A DNA stretch of 64,000 bases from Herbaspirillum huttiense (GCF_004367745.1 NZ_CP037993.1:2914001-2978000); one strand, 5' to 3'; numbered from the stretch's first letter, positions 29,815-40,875 are shown. Numbers and translations are program-made. Notes: generated from the sequence alone by a model not told the origin.

Positions 29815-29818
<4 letters not shown>
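27920..29818 (-). CDS. treZ: Maltooligosyltrehalose trehalohydrolase
   Basis: 632-residue GH13 enzyme that releases trehalose from maltooligosyltrehalose. An N-terminal E-set/CBM48-like domain (VRFRVWAPGADAVAVDI) precedes the barrel with VLYELHPGAMGGF, LDVVYNHFGPDGNYLH, DGLRLDAVHAI, LVLEHDGNA and FLQNHDQIGNRA. The GPDGNYL and QIGNRA stretches separate it from glycogen-branching enzymes. The ATG (MSARFSVKLPFG) overlaps the glgX stop by 4 bases; an upstream in-frame start has no support. Works with TreY, two genes downstream. Confidence 0.95.
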
Positions 29819-32082
<2,264 letters not shown>

Positions 32083-32084
32083 TA

Positions 32085-34523
32085 TCAGGACTCTCTACGC
32101 AGGATCAGGGTGGACAGCGGGGGCAGGTTCAGTTCGATGGAAGTCGGGTGGCCATGCCATCCGAACTCCTGCACTTGCACCTGGCCCATGTTGCCGCTGT
32201 TGCTGCCGCCATAGACGGCGGCATCGGTATTGAGCACTTCGCGCCAGACGCCATGATGGCCGGGCGCGATCGGTGGCACGCCGATACGGTAATGGGTGCG
32301 CGGTACCGGGGTCAGGTTGACCACGATCAGCACTGGCGGACCCTCATCGGCATAGCGGAAATACGCCAGCACGCTGTTGACGCTGTCGTCGCCCACGGCC
32401 CAGGAGAAACCGTCGGCGCGGCAGTCGCGCTGGTGCAAGGCGGGCTCGCTGCGATACAGATGGTTCAGGTCGCTGACCAGCTGGCGCAACTGGCGATGGC
32501 CGGCAGGATGGTCGCCGTGTTCGTTGAGCAGGTGCCAGTAGGGGGACTTGTCATGGTCGAACTCGTCAGGCTGGCCGAACTCGCTGCCCATGAACAGCAG
32601 CTTCTTGCCGGGATGCGTCCACATGAATCCGTAATACGCACGGACGTTGGCGAAGCGGCGCCATTCGTCGCCGGGCATCTTGTTGAGCAGCGCGCGCTTG
32701 CCATGGACCACCTCATCGTGCGATATCGGCAAGATGAAGTTTTCCGAGAATCCATATAGCAAACCGAATGTCATGTCGTGGTGGTGATAGCGACGGAACA
32801 GCGGGTCATGCTGCATGTAGCGCAGGGTGTCGTTCATCCAGCCCATGTTCCACTTGTAGCTGAAACCCAGGCCGTGATGGTCGGCCTCGTTGCTGACCTC
32901 GGAGGTCACGCCGGGCCAGGAGGTCGATTCCTCGGCGATCATCAGCACACCGGGGCAGCGCTGCGCCACCACGGTATTGAGTTCGCGCAGGAAGGCCACG
33001 GCCTCCAGGTTCTCGCGGCCGCCGTGGATGTTGGGTACCCATTCGCCGGACTTGCGGCTGTAGTCGCGATATAGCATTGAGGCGACCGCATCCACACGCA
33101 GGCCGTCAACGTGGAAGTGTTCTATCCATTCCAGGGCGCTGGCGATCAGGAAGCCGCGCACTTCATTGCGGCCGAGGTTGAAGATCAGCGTATTCCAGTC
33201 CTGATGGAAACCTTCGCGCGGATCAGCGTGCTCATACAGCGCGGTACCGTCGAATTGCGCCAGGCCATGCTGGTCGCTGGGGAAATGCGCCGGCACCCAA
33301 TCCAGCAACACGCCGATACCGGCCTGGTGGCAACGGTCGACGAAGGCCGCAAAGCGCTCCGGTTTGCCGAAGCGGGCACTGGGGGCAAACATGCTGATGG
33401 GCTGGTAGCCCCAGGAACCGCCGAAGGGGTGTTCCATCACCGGCATCAGTTCGATATGGGTGAAGCCCATGCCGACCACATAGGGGATCAGCTCATCGGC
33501 CAGCTCATCCCAACTGAGGTTGCGGTGCGCCTGTTCGGGGATACGCCGCCACGACGCAGGATGCAGCTCATAGATGGACATCGGTGCCGACAGCGACTGG
33601 CGCTGTGCACGCTCGGCCATCCACTGCTGGTCCTGCCACAGGTAAGGACGGGCATCCGCCACGACCGAGGCGGTGGCCGGCGGGGGCTCGGTAGCGCGCG
33701 CGACGGGGTCGGCCTTGAGCGGCAGCAAGGCACCATCGCGGCCCAGGATTTCGTACTTGTAGACATCGCCGGGGCCGATGCGCGGGATGAACAGTTCCCA
33801 CACGCCGGATTCATGGCGCAGGCGCATGACGTGGCGGCGGCCGTCCCACTGGTTGAAGTCGCCGACCACCGAGACACGCTCGGCATTCGGTGCCCACACC
33901 GCGAAACGCGTGCCGGGCACGCCGTCGATGTCCATCGGACGTGCGCCCAGACAATCAGCCAGTTGGCGATGCCGGCCTTCGCGCAACAGGTGCAGGTCGA
34001 GCTCGCCGAGCAGGAGGCCGAAGGCATAGGGGTCTTCCGTGCTTTGTACGCTGCGGCTGCCGTCCGGGATTAGCCAATCCACTTCAAATACATACGGCAC
34101 TTGATGGCGACGCTGGTCGAGACCAGTGGCCACGCCGCTGAAGAAACCGCTGGGCTGGCCATGCAGCTCAAACTGCTGCAACTCACCCAGCAGCGCGCCG
34201 CTGTGCCGGCATCGCACACGTACCGCCGCGGCCCCGGGATGGAAGGCGCGGATGGCAGAAACGCCACTGGACTGGCTGGCATAGCGCGGGCCGAGCAGGC
34301 CGAAGGGCTGTGTCAGGCGGCCGGCCAGCAAGGCTTCGAGCAGGCCCTGCTCTTCAAGGGAAAGGGACAAGGCGGTTTGTTCCGGGAATTCAGGGGAATG
34401 AGAGGAATGAGAAGAAGACGGCGGCTGCGCCGAAGCGGAACCGGGGGCGGCCGAGCTGGCGTCGGAAGTCTCTTCCTGGGGCGTCGTGGACGCCCTATAT
34501 GCCGTGACAGACATGCCGGACAT
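32085..34523 (-). CDS. glgB: 1,4-alpha-glucan branching enzyme
   Basis: 812-residue GH13 enzyme that builds alpha-1,6 branches. Domain order: a Ser/Pro-rich N-terminal tail (~1-55), an N1 domain (~60-180), CBM48 ([20 protein letters not shown]), and the catalytic barrel with [39 protein letters not shown]. The Ser-rich tail makes it ~70-80 residues longer than the Escherichia coli type. AGGAG about 6 bases upstream supports the start [11 protein letters not shown] weak promoter (TTGCGA, 16 bases, GATAAC on the minus strand at 34567-34540) may start the operon after the glgA terminator. Confidence 0.95.
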   Translation of the reverse strand: MSGMSVTAYRASTTPQEETSDASSAAPGSASAQPPSSSHSSHSPEFPEQTALSLSLEEQGLLEALLAGRLTQPFGLLGPRYASQSSGVSAIRAFHPGAAAVRVRCRHSGALLGELQQFELHGQPSGFFSGVATGLDQRRHQVPYVFEVDWLIPDGSRSVQSTEDPYAFGLLLGELDLHLLREGRHRQLADCLGARPMDIDGVPGTRFAVWAPNAERVSVVGDFNQWDGRRHVMRLRHESGVWELFIPRIGPGDVYKYEILGRDGALLPLKADPVARATEPPPATASVVADARPYLWQDQQWMAERAQRQSLSAPMSIYELHPASWRRIPEQAHRNLSWDELADELIPYVVGMGFTHIELMPVMEHPFGGSWGYQPISMFAPSARFGKPERFAAFVDRCHQAGIGVLLDWVPAHFPSDQHGLAQFDGTALYEHADPREGFHQDWNTLIFNLGRNEVRGFLIASALEWIEHFHVDGLRVDAVASMLYRDYSRKSGEWVPNIHGGRENLEAVAFLRELNTVVAQRCPGVLMIAEESTSWPGVTSEVSNEADHHGLGFSYKWNMGWMNDTLRYMQHDPLFRRYHHHDMTFGLLYGFSENFILPISHDEVVHGKRALLNKMPGDEWRRFANVRAYYGFMWTHPGKKLLFMGSEFGQPDEFDHDKSPYWHLLNEHGDHPAGHRQLRQLVSDLNHLYRSEPALHQRDCRADGFSWAVGDDSVNSVLAYFRYADEGPPVLIVVNLTPVPRTHYRIGVPPIAPGHHGVWREVLNTDAAVYGGSNSGNMGQVQVQEFGWHGHPTSIELNLPPLSTLILRRES

Positions 34524-34565
34524 GCACACTCCTGTTGTTGTTATCGGGGTTGATCGAAACATCGC

Positions 34566-34598
34566 AAAACAGCGGAATCAAAACAGCGGAATCAAAAA
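34566..34598. repeat. 14-bp tandem duplication upstream of glgB
   Basis: AAAACAGCGGAATC occurs twice head to tail (34566-34579, 34580-34593), followed by another AAAAA. It sits between the glgA terminator stem and the glgB ribosome site, overlapping the T-run of that terminator (minus strand). Confidence 0.7.
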
Positions 34599-34624
34599 CC
34601 GGCGCGCTGAGGGCGGCGCGCCGG
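34594..34624 (-). terminator. Intrinsic terminator of glgA
   Basis: CCGGCGCGC and GCGCGCCGG form a perfect 9-bp stem with an 8-base loop; on the minus strand TTTTTGATT follows. It separates glgA from the glgB operon. Confidence 0.85.
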
Positions 34625-34722
34625 CAAACACTCTCCCTGCCCGGTCCATGCGGACCGGGTAAGGATCAAAACAGAATCACAAGGGGCGCAACGCCGGCGC
34701 AATCGCCCCGGCGCCTCGTCGC

Positions 34723-36324
34723 TCAGGCAGCCGCCACGGCCGCGGGTACGCCGACCACGCCGGCCAGTGCCGCAGCGATGGCGGCGGCCGGGCTCACCAT
34801 GCGCTCCGGATGGGCATGCGCCTGGATAGCGGGACGTTCCACCGACAATGGGCGCGGTGCGAACAACGGGCGCACCGCCATGTCGGCCACGTGCGCATAG
34901 GCGTCGATATAGGCGCGGGTCGGGCCGGCCCAATCGCAGTCGATGCTCATGGCATTGCGCTGCACGCTCTGCCAGCGCTCGGTGTCGTTGTACAGTGCGA
35001 AGGCACGCGCCACGGCGTGCTGCATGTCGGCGGCGCTCTCGCCCTCGAACAGGACGCCGGTGGCGCGCTGTGGATCGCGGTCGGCATCGCACACGGTGTC
35101 GACCAGGCCACCGACGCGCGAGCCGATGGGGATGGCACCATAGCGCATGGCATACAGGGGAGTAAGGCCAAAAGGCTCGAAGCGGGTCGGGTGCAGCAAC
35201 ATGTCGCTGCCCGCATGCAGGGCGTGCGCGCGGCGCTCGTCATAGCCGATGTGGACCGCGATGCGGCCGCGATAACGCTCGGCCAGATCGAGGAAGGCGG
35301 CTTCGTAGTCGTGATCACCACAACCCAGGATCACCACCTGCAGGCGCGGATGGCGCTCCATGATGCCGGGCAGCGCTTCGATGACGACATCAGCCATCTT
35401 CTGGTGCGAGATGCGCGAGCCCAGGCCCATGACAGGTGCGAAGGGATCCACTGGCAAACCGAAGAGCTTTTGCAGGTCGCGCTTGCAGGCAGCCTTGCCC
35501 TTCATGTTGCCGATGCTGAAGTTGCGGGCGATGAGCGGATCATCGGCGGGATTCCACAGTTCAGCATCGATGGCATTGGGAATGGCGCGCAGATCCAGCT
35601 TGCGGAAGGAAAGAATGCCGTCCATGCCGCAGCCGAAACGCGGGGTCATGATCTCTTCCGCGTAGTTCTTGCTGACGGTGGAGACGCAATCGGAGAAACG
35701 AATGCCGGCCTTGAGGAAGGACAGCTTGCCCCAGTATTCGACGCCGTCGCCGGTCAGCAGATGCTGGGGAATACCGATCTGCTCGGCCGACTCCAGCGCG
35801 AAATTGCCCTGGAAAGCCAGATTGTGAATGGTCAGCATGGTACCGATGTGATCCAGCCCGCGCAGCTTCAACAGGCAGGGAATCAAGCCGGCGTGCCAGT
35901 CGTTGGCGTGCACCACGTGCGGCACCGGCAGGCTGGTTTCACCCGCGCAGATGGCCACAGCGGCGTGCGACAGATCGGCGAAGCACAGCGCGTTGTCGCT
36001 GAACTCGACGCCGTCGGTATCGACGTAAGGATTGGCACCGCGCTGGCGGAAACGCGCCGTATCCAGCAGCAGCGCCGGCACGTCGGTACCGGGGATGGTG
36101 CCGCGCAGAATCCGGCCGGCACCGCCGGGCAGGCCGTGCTTCAGGCCGATCTGCGCCGTGTCGCCGAGATTGCGGACCGCCTCCGGATAGGCGGGCATGA
36201 GGATGCTGGCATCAATGCCGACTTTGCGCAGCGATACGGCCAGCGCGGTAATCACGTCGGCCAGGCCACCGGTCTTGACGAGCGGTACGGCCTCTGAGCT
36301 GACTAACAGAACTCGAGCTTGCAA
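34723..36324 (-). CDS. glgA: Glycogen synthase (ADP-glucose type)
   Basis: 533-residue GT5 enzyme that lengthens alpha-1,4-glucan chains from ADP-glucose. N-terminus VLLVSSEAVPLVKTGGLADV is the donor-binding KTGGL motif; HANDWHAGLIP, TIHNLAFQG, LLHPTRFEPFGLTPLYAMRYG and a Gly-rich turn (GSRVGGLVDTV) follow. The reading starts at TTG, with AGGGG 6 bases ahead, because MQARVLLVSSEA is the only N-terminus that retains the KTGGL region at the usual distance. It is upstream of, and separated by a terminator from, the glgB operon. No glgC (ADP-glucose pyrophosphorylase) or glgP lies in the window. Confidence 0.95.
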   Translation of the reverse strand: MQARVLLVSSEAVPLVKTGGLADVITALAVSLRKVGIDASILMPAYPEAVRNLGDTAQIGLKHGLPGGAGRILRGTIPGTDVPALLLDTARFRQRGANPYVDTDGVEFSDNALCFADLSHAAVAICAGETSLPVPHVVHANDWHAGLIPCLLKLRGLDHIGTMLTIHNLAFQGNFALESAEQIGIPQHLLTGDGVEYWGKLSFLKAGIRFSDCVSTVSKNYAEEIMTPRFGCGMDGILSFRKLDLRAIPNAIDAELWNPADDPLIARNFSIGNMKGKAACKRDLQKLFGLPVDPFAPVMGLGSRISHQKMADVVIEALPGIMERHPRLQVVILGCGDHDYEAAFLDLAERYRGRIAVHIGYDERRAHALHAGSDMLLHPTRFEPFGLTPLYAMRYGAIPIGSRVGGLVDTVCDADRDPQRATGVLFEGESAADMQHAVARAFALYNDTERWQSVQRNAMSIDCDWAGPTRAYIDAYAHVADMAVRPLFAPRPLSVERPAIQAHAHPERMVSPAAAIAAALAGVVGVPAAVAAA

Positions 36325-36889
36325 GATGGACCCCTAATGTGTGAAAGCACCTGAGATGGAAAGCACCCTTGGCTCGTCGCATCGCATAGGTCTTCGTCCT
36401 GGCCGTGGCTTGATCCGGGGGCCGGGGCGAAAACACGTCCTTGTTGTTGTGTTGGACTGGACAGTCTTTTGAGCGCCGATGATTACGTTATACGGATCGG
36501 CAGATCCGCTCACTATCGGACAGCGGCCTGAGATGGCGTAGGATGAATCCTACTGTTGCAGCGCGGCGAAAATGCCCACGCCTCAATGCATCGACGATCA
36601 CCATAAAGCAACAAGCCGGCATCGCACAGCCGGCTTGCGCTCTTCAATCACGGAAGAGCTCGCCACGCTGCACTGCCAGATGAGCTACCTGAATGGCTAA
36701 ATGATTTACGGGAAAAAGCGGCGCGAGGTGCTGTCATTGAGGCGCCCTGAACCCTCGATCCAGGGCGTTGACTTCGAAGAGCCTTCAGCTTAGCGAGCCG
36801 ATGCCGCAGGCGCAAATTGAACATCGCTATCCGGTGGCGATGCGCATTGCCTGCCTGTATCCCTCATCCATGGCATCGGCCTTGATCGC
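36325..36889. other. Intergenic region between glgA and dodecin
   Basis: 565 bases with no supported gene. It would hold the glgA promoter and leader near 36330-36520; short inverted repeats are CGGATC/GATCCG (36493-36508) and the stem at 36612-36637. A stretch near 36660-36700 has a weak likeness to a tRNA D-arm on the minus strand but cannot be folded as a tRNA. Confidence 0.45.
36612..36637 (-). terminator. Inverted repeat downstream of dodecin, possible terminator
   Basis: CAAGCCGGC and GCCGGCTTG form a 9-bp stem with an 8-base loop; on the minus strand TTGCTTTATGG follows. It is 250 bases beyond the dodecin stop, so its role is uncertain. Confidence 0.4.
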
Positions 36890-37117
36890 TCAGGATTCGA
36901 CGCGGAAACCGATCTTCAAGCCCACCTGGAAATGGCCGATGCTGCCATTTTCCACATGGCCCCGGCATTGCGTGACCTCGAACCAGTCCACGTTCTTGAC
37001 AGTCTTGGCCACGTCGGCAAGGGCGTTGCGGATCGCGTCATCCGTGCCGTTGGGCGAGCTGCCGACGACTTCGATGATCTTGTAGGTGTTGGAATTGTCT
37101 TGCTTGCGTTCGGTCAT
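36890..37117 (-). CDS. Dodecin family flavin/CoA-binding protein
   Basis: 75-residue protein of the dodecin fold: YKIIEVVGSSPNGTDDAIRN, then ALADVAKTVKNVDWFEV and GHFQVGLKIGFRVE. Dodecins assemble as dodecamers that store or buffer flavins. The Trp in VDWFEV is the flavin-stacking residue of the family. GGAAGGAGT directly upstream of ATG gives a strong ribosome site. A possible tiny open frame upstream overlaps its start by 4 bases, but dodecin is probably monocistronic. Confidence 0.92.
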   Translation of the reverse strand: MTERKQDNSNTYKIIEVVGSSPNGTDDAIRNALADVAKTVKNVDWFEVTQCRGHVENGSIGHFQVGLKIGFRVES

Positions 37118-37320
37118 GGGGACTCCTTCCTGATGGGGATGGGCTCATCGGACGATGAGGCGAATCCATAGGCTAGCCGGCCCATTGGGCGGACGGCATC
37201 GGCCAACGCCAGCAGCTTGCGTAGGACAGCAGGCGGAAAGCCATCCCGCGCACGACAGACGACCGACCAGATCAGCTCGTTTTTGCTCCGCAGCAAATTT
37301 GCCCGGAGCCGCGCCGCCAT
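37114..37320 (-). CDS. Doubtful small open frame overlapping dodecin start
   Basis: 68 codons from ATG at 37320 (a GTG 11 codons earlier is possible), ending in an ATGA overlap with dodecin. The predicted peptide (ARLRANLLRSKNELIWSVVC, then RARDGFPPAVLRKLLALADA) is basic and resembles no family I know. No good ribosome site precedes it. Kept only because of the stop/start overlap, which could also be chance. Confidence 0.2.
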   Translation of the reverse strand: MAARLRANLLRSKNELIWSVVCRARDGFPPAVLRKLLALADAVRPMGRLAYGFASSSDEPIPIRKESP

Positions 37321-37544
37321 TGCCGGAAAACAAGGATTGCCGGTCTTCAACACTGCGCGTCTTCCTACAAAAATTTAAGCCGCTCAATACCTGTTGCACC
37401 GCAACCAAACCGGCTAATATTGCATCATCTGGCTTGCCAAAACGTTCATATGCGTAGCGACGCTGCGCACGATCGATGGCGGCCCTGCCCGCCCTGATCC
37501 GTTCCGGCGGGCCTGCACGAGATTTTCATCCCTTGGAGATCATC

Positions 37545-37727
37545 ATGTCGCAACTCAACCCCGGCGTTACCGTCACTGCACCCACAGGCGCACCCGTGAA
37601 GGTCATCAGCGCACCGCCCGAAGACCTGCAACACGTCAACGACGATGCCGCTGCCGCCCGCAACCTGACGGCCATCCGCATTCGCGGCCAGCTGGCAGAA
37701 CTGGATGTGGAGCGTCAAGACGCCTGA
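37545..37727 (+). CDS. Small protein of unknown function (60 aa)
   Basis: 60-residue soluble protein (SQLNPGVTVTAPTGAPVKVI, then SAPPEDLQHVNDDAAAARNL and TAIRIRGQLAELDVERQDA). Not recognised. The start is supported by TTGGAG 7 bases before ATG, and the frame is followed by an unusually strong terminator, so it looks like a true expressed monocistronic gene. No signal peptide, Cys or membrane segment; the N-terminal part is Pro/Thr/Val-rich and probably extended. Confidence 0.6.
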   Translation: MSQLNPGVTVTAPTGAPVKVISAPPEDLQHVNDDAAAARNLTAIRIRGQLAELDVERQDA

Positions 37728-37772
37728 GGCTGTTCCCCGCTCTGGCTTTTTGACACAAGGCTTCACACCGCC

Positions 37773-37835
37773 ACGGCCGGAATCATGATGGGCAGCCTGC
37801 CCTGACGGATTCCGGCCGTTTTCTTTTCTTTTTCT
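37773..37835 (+). terminator. Strong intrinsic terminator after the 60-aa gene
   Basis: ACGGCCGGAATC and GATTCCGGCCGT pair over 12 bp; the long loop holds an inner GGGCA/TGCCC pair; TTTTCTTTTCTTTTTC follows. It also lies next to the norR stop on the other strand. Confidence 0.88.
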
Positions 37836-37867
37836 TCATATCGACCGTAAACCACCCTCCCCTCGGC

Positions 37868-39445
37868 TCAACGCAGTCCGAGACGCCTGGCCAGCCGGTT
37901 CAGGTTGGCCCGGTCCACCCCCAGCTCCCGCGCCGTCGCGGCCAGGTTGCCGCCATGGCGTTCGAGACAGTCACTGACCAGCTTGCGCTCGAAGCGCTCG
38001 ACGGCTGCACGCAGGCCTTCGCCCGGCTGCGCGGGTTCGGCTTGTGCGTTGGCCGCTGTGTCAGGCGAGGCAAGCGGGCGGGCGGCATGTCCCAACTCCA
38101 GCGCCGCCGCATCCAGCGTCAGGATGGCGGATCGTTTTGGCTGCGATGCCAGGGCGCGCAGGGCGCTGCGCCCGATCAGGTGTTCCAGTTCGCGGATGTT
38201 GCCGGGCCAGGCGTAGTCCAGCAGTGCGCGCTGGGCATCGGCGGCCAGGCGCAGACTGGACAAGCCCAGGCGCGCCCGGTTCTGCTCCAGGAAATATCCG
38301 GCCAGCAGCAGCACATCGCGTCCGCGCTCGCGCAGCGGCGGCACGCGGATCGGGAACACCGACAAGCGGTGATAGAAATCCGCGCGGAAATGGCCGCGCT
38401 TCACTTCCTCGGCCAGGTCCCGGTTGGTAGCAGCGATCAGGCGCACGTCCACGCGGTGCTCGCGGTCTGAACCGACCCGCTGCAACTGCCCGCTCTGCAG
38501 CACCCGCAACAGCTTGGCCTGCACCGCCAACGGCAGCTCCCCGACTTCATCCAGAAACAGCGTGCCGCCATCGGCCATCTCGAACTTGCCGCGACGGTCT
38601 GCAACCGCTCCCGAGAAAGCCCCGCGCACGTGGCCGAACAATTCACTTTCGACCAGCGTATCGGGCAAGGCTGCGCAGTTCAGGCTGATCATGGGCTTGT
38701 GCGCACGGGGTGAGGCTGCATGCAGGGCGTGGGCCACCAGTTCCTTGCCGGTGCCGGTTTCGCCGGTGACCAGCACCGTCATGTCGCTGGGGGCGGCCAT
38801 GCGGATCTCGTCCAGCAGCTGTTGCTGCGCCGGACTCTGGCCGATCAGTTCGCGCTTGCCCTGGCTCTCTTCCAGCCCCAGCCGATAGGCTTCGGCGTGC
38901 TGGCGCGCCCGTTCGCCAGCGGCGGCCAGATCGTCGATGCGTTCGGCCACGTGGACGGTGGCAGCCGCCAGCGCCGCAAAAGCCTGCAGCGAGGCCATGT
39001 CGACGCCGTCGAAGCGCCCTGCACCCAACGCATCCAGCGTGACCAAGCCCCATGGGCGGCCATTGACCGAGAGCGCACAGCCCATGCAATCGTGCACTTC
39101 CAGCGCGCCGGAATGGGCGTCATTCAAGCCATCGACCAAGCCATCGTAGGGATCAGGCAGGCTTGAATCGGCAGGAAAGCGTGTCGGCCCGAGATTGGCC
39201 AGCAGCACGCCGAAGCGCGGATGGTCGGCGATGCGGAAACGGCGGCCCAAGGTATCGCTGGAAAGTCCGTCGATGGCCAGCGGCACCAGCAGCTCGCCCT
39301 CCAGTCGCAGCAAGGCTGCAGCATCGCAGGGGAACAGCGTGCGCAAGGTCTGCAGCAGCCGGCGATAGCGCTCGCGGTCATCGATCTGACGTGACAGGTC
39401 GGCTACCAGCGGGAGCAAGGCGTCGAGCAGGACTTTTGAGGTCAT
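37868..39445 (-). CDS. norR: NorR nitric-oxide-sensing sigma-54 activator
   Basis: 525-residue bacterial enhancer-binding protein. N-terminal GAF domain (~20-170) that in NorR carries a mononuclear iron binding NO; AAA+ domain with Walker A GETGTGKE, Walker B GGTLFLDEV and the sigma-54 contact loop reading GAFSGA (Ser278 instead of the usual Thr); C-terminal Fis-type helix-turn-helix (GGNLAATARELGVDRANLNR). It is divergent from hmp, its probable target; three NorR-type sites lie between, one covering its own start codon. GGAAG about 6 bases ahead of ATG supports MTSKVLLDALLP as start. Confidence 0.94.
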   Translation of the reverse strand: MTSKVLLDALLPLVADLSRQIDDRERYRRLLQTLRTLFPCDAAALLRLEGELLVPLAIDGLSSDTLGRRFRIADHPRFGVLLANLGPTRFPADSSLPDPYDGLVDGLNDAHSGALEVHDCMGCALSVNGRPWGLVTLDALGAGRFDGVDMASLQAFAALAAATVHVAERIDDLAAAGERARQHAEAYRLGLEESQGKRELIGQSPAQQQLLDEIRMAAPSDMTVLVTGETGTGKELVAHALHAASPRAHKPMISLNCAALPDTLVESELFGHVRGAFSGAVADRRGKFEMADGGTLFLDEVGELPLAVQAKLLRVLQSGQLQRVGSDREHRVDVRLIAATNRDLAEEVKRGHFRADFYHRLSVFPIRVPPLRERGRDVLLLAGYFLEQNRARLGLSSLRLAADAQRALLDYAWPGNIRELEHLIGRSALRALASQPKRSAILTLDAAALELGHAARPLASPDTAANAQAEPAQPGEGLRAAVERFERKLVSDCLERHGGNLAATARELGVDRANLNRLARRLGLR

Positions 39446-39451
39446 ATTGAC
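39441..39451. promoter_or_regulatory. NorR enhancer site 1 (over norR start)
   Basis: GTCATATTGAC matches GTCA-N3-TGAC exactly. It overlaps the norR start codon (39443-39445), so binding could also repress norR. Confidence 0.75.
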
Positions 39452-39471
39452 TTCCAAAGGAAGATTGATCT

Positions 39472-39482
39472 GTCATTATGAC
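39472..39482. promoter_or_regulatory. NorR enhancer site 2
   Basis: GTCATTATGAC, a perfect GTCA-N3-TGAC palindrome, about 88 bases upstream of the expected hmp start point. Confidence 0.8.
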
Positions 39483-39486
39483 ACAG

Positions 39487-39497
39487 GTCATAAATAC
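39487..39497. promoter_or_regulatory. NorR enhancer site 3 (degenerate)
   Basis: GTCATAAATAC keeps the GT-N7-AC core of NorR sites and lies 15 bases (centre to centre) from site 2. Escherichia coli and Ralstonia NorR promoters also carry three sites. Confidence 0.6.
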
Positions 39498-39539
39498 ACC
39501 AACCGCTCGCAAGTTCCTGATTTTATTGGCATTCGAAAG

Positions 39540-39555
39540 TGGCACGCCTTTTGTA
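39540..39555 (+). promoter_or_regulatory. Sigma-54 promoter of hmp
   Basis: TGGCACG-CCTT-TTGTA fits the -24/-12 consensus TGGCACG-N4-TTGCW with one change. GG (39541) and GT (39553) are 10 bases apart. The start point would be near 39565, about 53 bases before the hmp ATG. Confidence 0.85.
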
Positions 39556-39617
39556 ATAGGAAGAGAGTCCCGGACATCCCGGCACTTCCACCACCTCTTC
39601 CAACAGAAAGGTTCAGC

Positions 39618-40811
39618 ATGCTTACCGATGCCCAACTCGCCATCGTCAAATCCACCGTCCCCCTGCTCGAATCGGGCGGCGAGGCGCTGACCACGCACTT
39701 CTACAAGATGCTCATGCGCGACTACCCACAGGTTCATCCCCTCTTCAATCGCGCCCACCAGGCCAGCGGCGACCAGCCGCGTGCGCTGGCCAATGGCGTG
39801 CTGATGTACGCGCGGCATATCGATCGCCTGGAAGAAATGGGCCCGCTGGCCGCGCAGATCATCAACAAGCACGTCGCCGTGCAGGTGCAGCCCGAGCACT
39901 ACCCGATGGTCGGCGACTGCCTGCTGCGCGCCATCCGTGAAGTGCTGGGCGCGGAGATCGCCACCGATGCCGTCATCGATGCCTGGGCTGCCGCCTATGG
40001 CCAGCTGGCCGACATCCTCATCGGCGCCGAACGCCACCAATATGACGCCAAGGCCGGCGCGCCAGGCGGCTGGCGCGGTGCGCGCAATTTCGTGGTCACG
40101 CGCAAGGTGGCCGAGAGCGAGGAGATCACCTCCTTCTACTTCATGCCCCAGGATGGCGGCGCGCTGCTGGACTTTGAGCCGGGCCAGTACATCGGCCTGC
40201 GCATGGTGGTGGACGGACTGGAACAGCGCCGCCAGTATTCGCTGTCGGCCCCGCTGCGCCAGCAGGGGCAGCCGCTGCAATACCGCATCAGCGTCAAGCG
40301 TGAAGCCGAGGGCAAGGTCTCGCGCCATCTGCACGACGAGATCCATGTGGGCGCGGTGGTGGAACTGTTCCCGCCGGCCGGCGACTTCACGCTCACGGCC
40401 AGTGACAAGCCGCTGGTGCTCATCAGCGGCGGCGTGGGCATTACGCCGATGATGACCATGCTGGCAGCGGCGCTGCCGACCGGTCGCCCGGTGCATTTCA
40501 TCCATGCGGCGCGCCATGGCGGCGTGCATGCTTTCCGCCGTCAGGTGGAAGAACTGGCGGCGCAACACCCGCAACTGCGGGCGCATTTCTGCTATGAACG
40601 GGTGCGCGCAGGCGATCCGGCCCCCTACGCCACCGGCTTCATCGATGCGGCTCTGCTGCAGCAATGGCTACCGCAAACGCGGGACGTGGACGCCTACTTC
40701 GTTGGCCCCAAGCCGTTCATGAAAGCCATCAAGCGTGCGCTGGGCGCGCTGGGTGTACCGGCGGCTCAGAGCCGATATGAATTCTTCGGTCCGGCTGCGG
40801 CGCTGGAGTGA
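39618..40811 (+). CDS. hmp: Flavohemoglobin (nitric oxide dioxygenase)
   Basis: 397-residue cytoplasmic enzyme turning NO plus oxygen into nitrate. Globin domain (1-~140) with Tyr29 (B10), Gln53 and proximal His85 (NKHVAVQVQPEHY), followed by the FAD domain (RQYSLSAPLR) and NAD(P)H domain (LISGGVGITPMMTMLA). All the residues used for NO dioxygenation are in place. It is the only gene behind the sigma-54/NorR promoter, replacing the norVW reductase of enterics. The ATG MLTDAQLAIVKS is the usual N-terminus; longer upstream readings run through the promoter. Confidence 0.97.
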   Translation: MLTDAQLAIVKSTVPLLESGGEALTTHFYKMLMRDYPQVHPLFNRAHQASGDQPRALANGVLMYARHIDRLEEMGPLAAQIINKHVAVQVQPEHYPMVGDCLLRAIREVLGAEIATDAVIDAWAAAYGQLADILIGAERHQYDAKAGAPGGWRGARNFVVTRKVAESEEITSFYFMPQDGGALLDFEPGQYIGLRMVVDGLEQRRQYSLSAPLRQQGQPLQYRISVKREAEGKVSRHLHDEIHVGAVVELFPPAGDFTLTASDKPLVLISGGVGITPMMTMLAAALPTGRPVHFIHAARHGGVHAFRRQVEELAAQHPQLRAHFCYERVRAGDPAPYATGFIDAALLQQWLPQTRDVDAYFVGPKPFMKAIKRALGALGVPAAQSRYEFFGPAAALE

Positions 40812-40839
40812 TCCTGTCTGGCCGAAAGGCGCGCTGAAG

Positions 40840-40875
40840 GGGCGATGGCGGGCGATCCGCCATTGCCCTTTTGTT
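40840..40875 (+). terminator. Intrinsic terminator of hmp
   Basis: GGGCGATGGCGG and CCGCCATTGCCC pair over 12 bp with one G-T wobble and a 5-base loop, followed by TTTTGTT. Confidence 0.85.

Noticed and set aside
36650..36720. tRNA-like D-arm (GTAGCTCATCTGGCAG on the minus strand)
   Set aside because: Only the D-arm region looks like tRNA; the D-stem is imperfect, no acceptor pairing or T-arm (GTTCRA) is at the right distance. Could be chance or a worn fragment, too weak to call.
37145..37408. 87-codon minus-strand frame overlapping the dodecin upstream region
   Set aside because: Overlaps the other doubtful frame in a different phase, no ribosome site and no family likeness.
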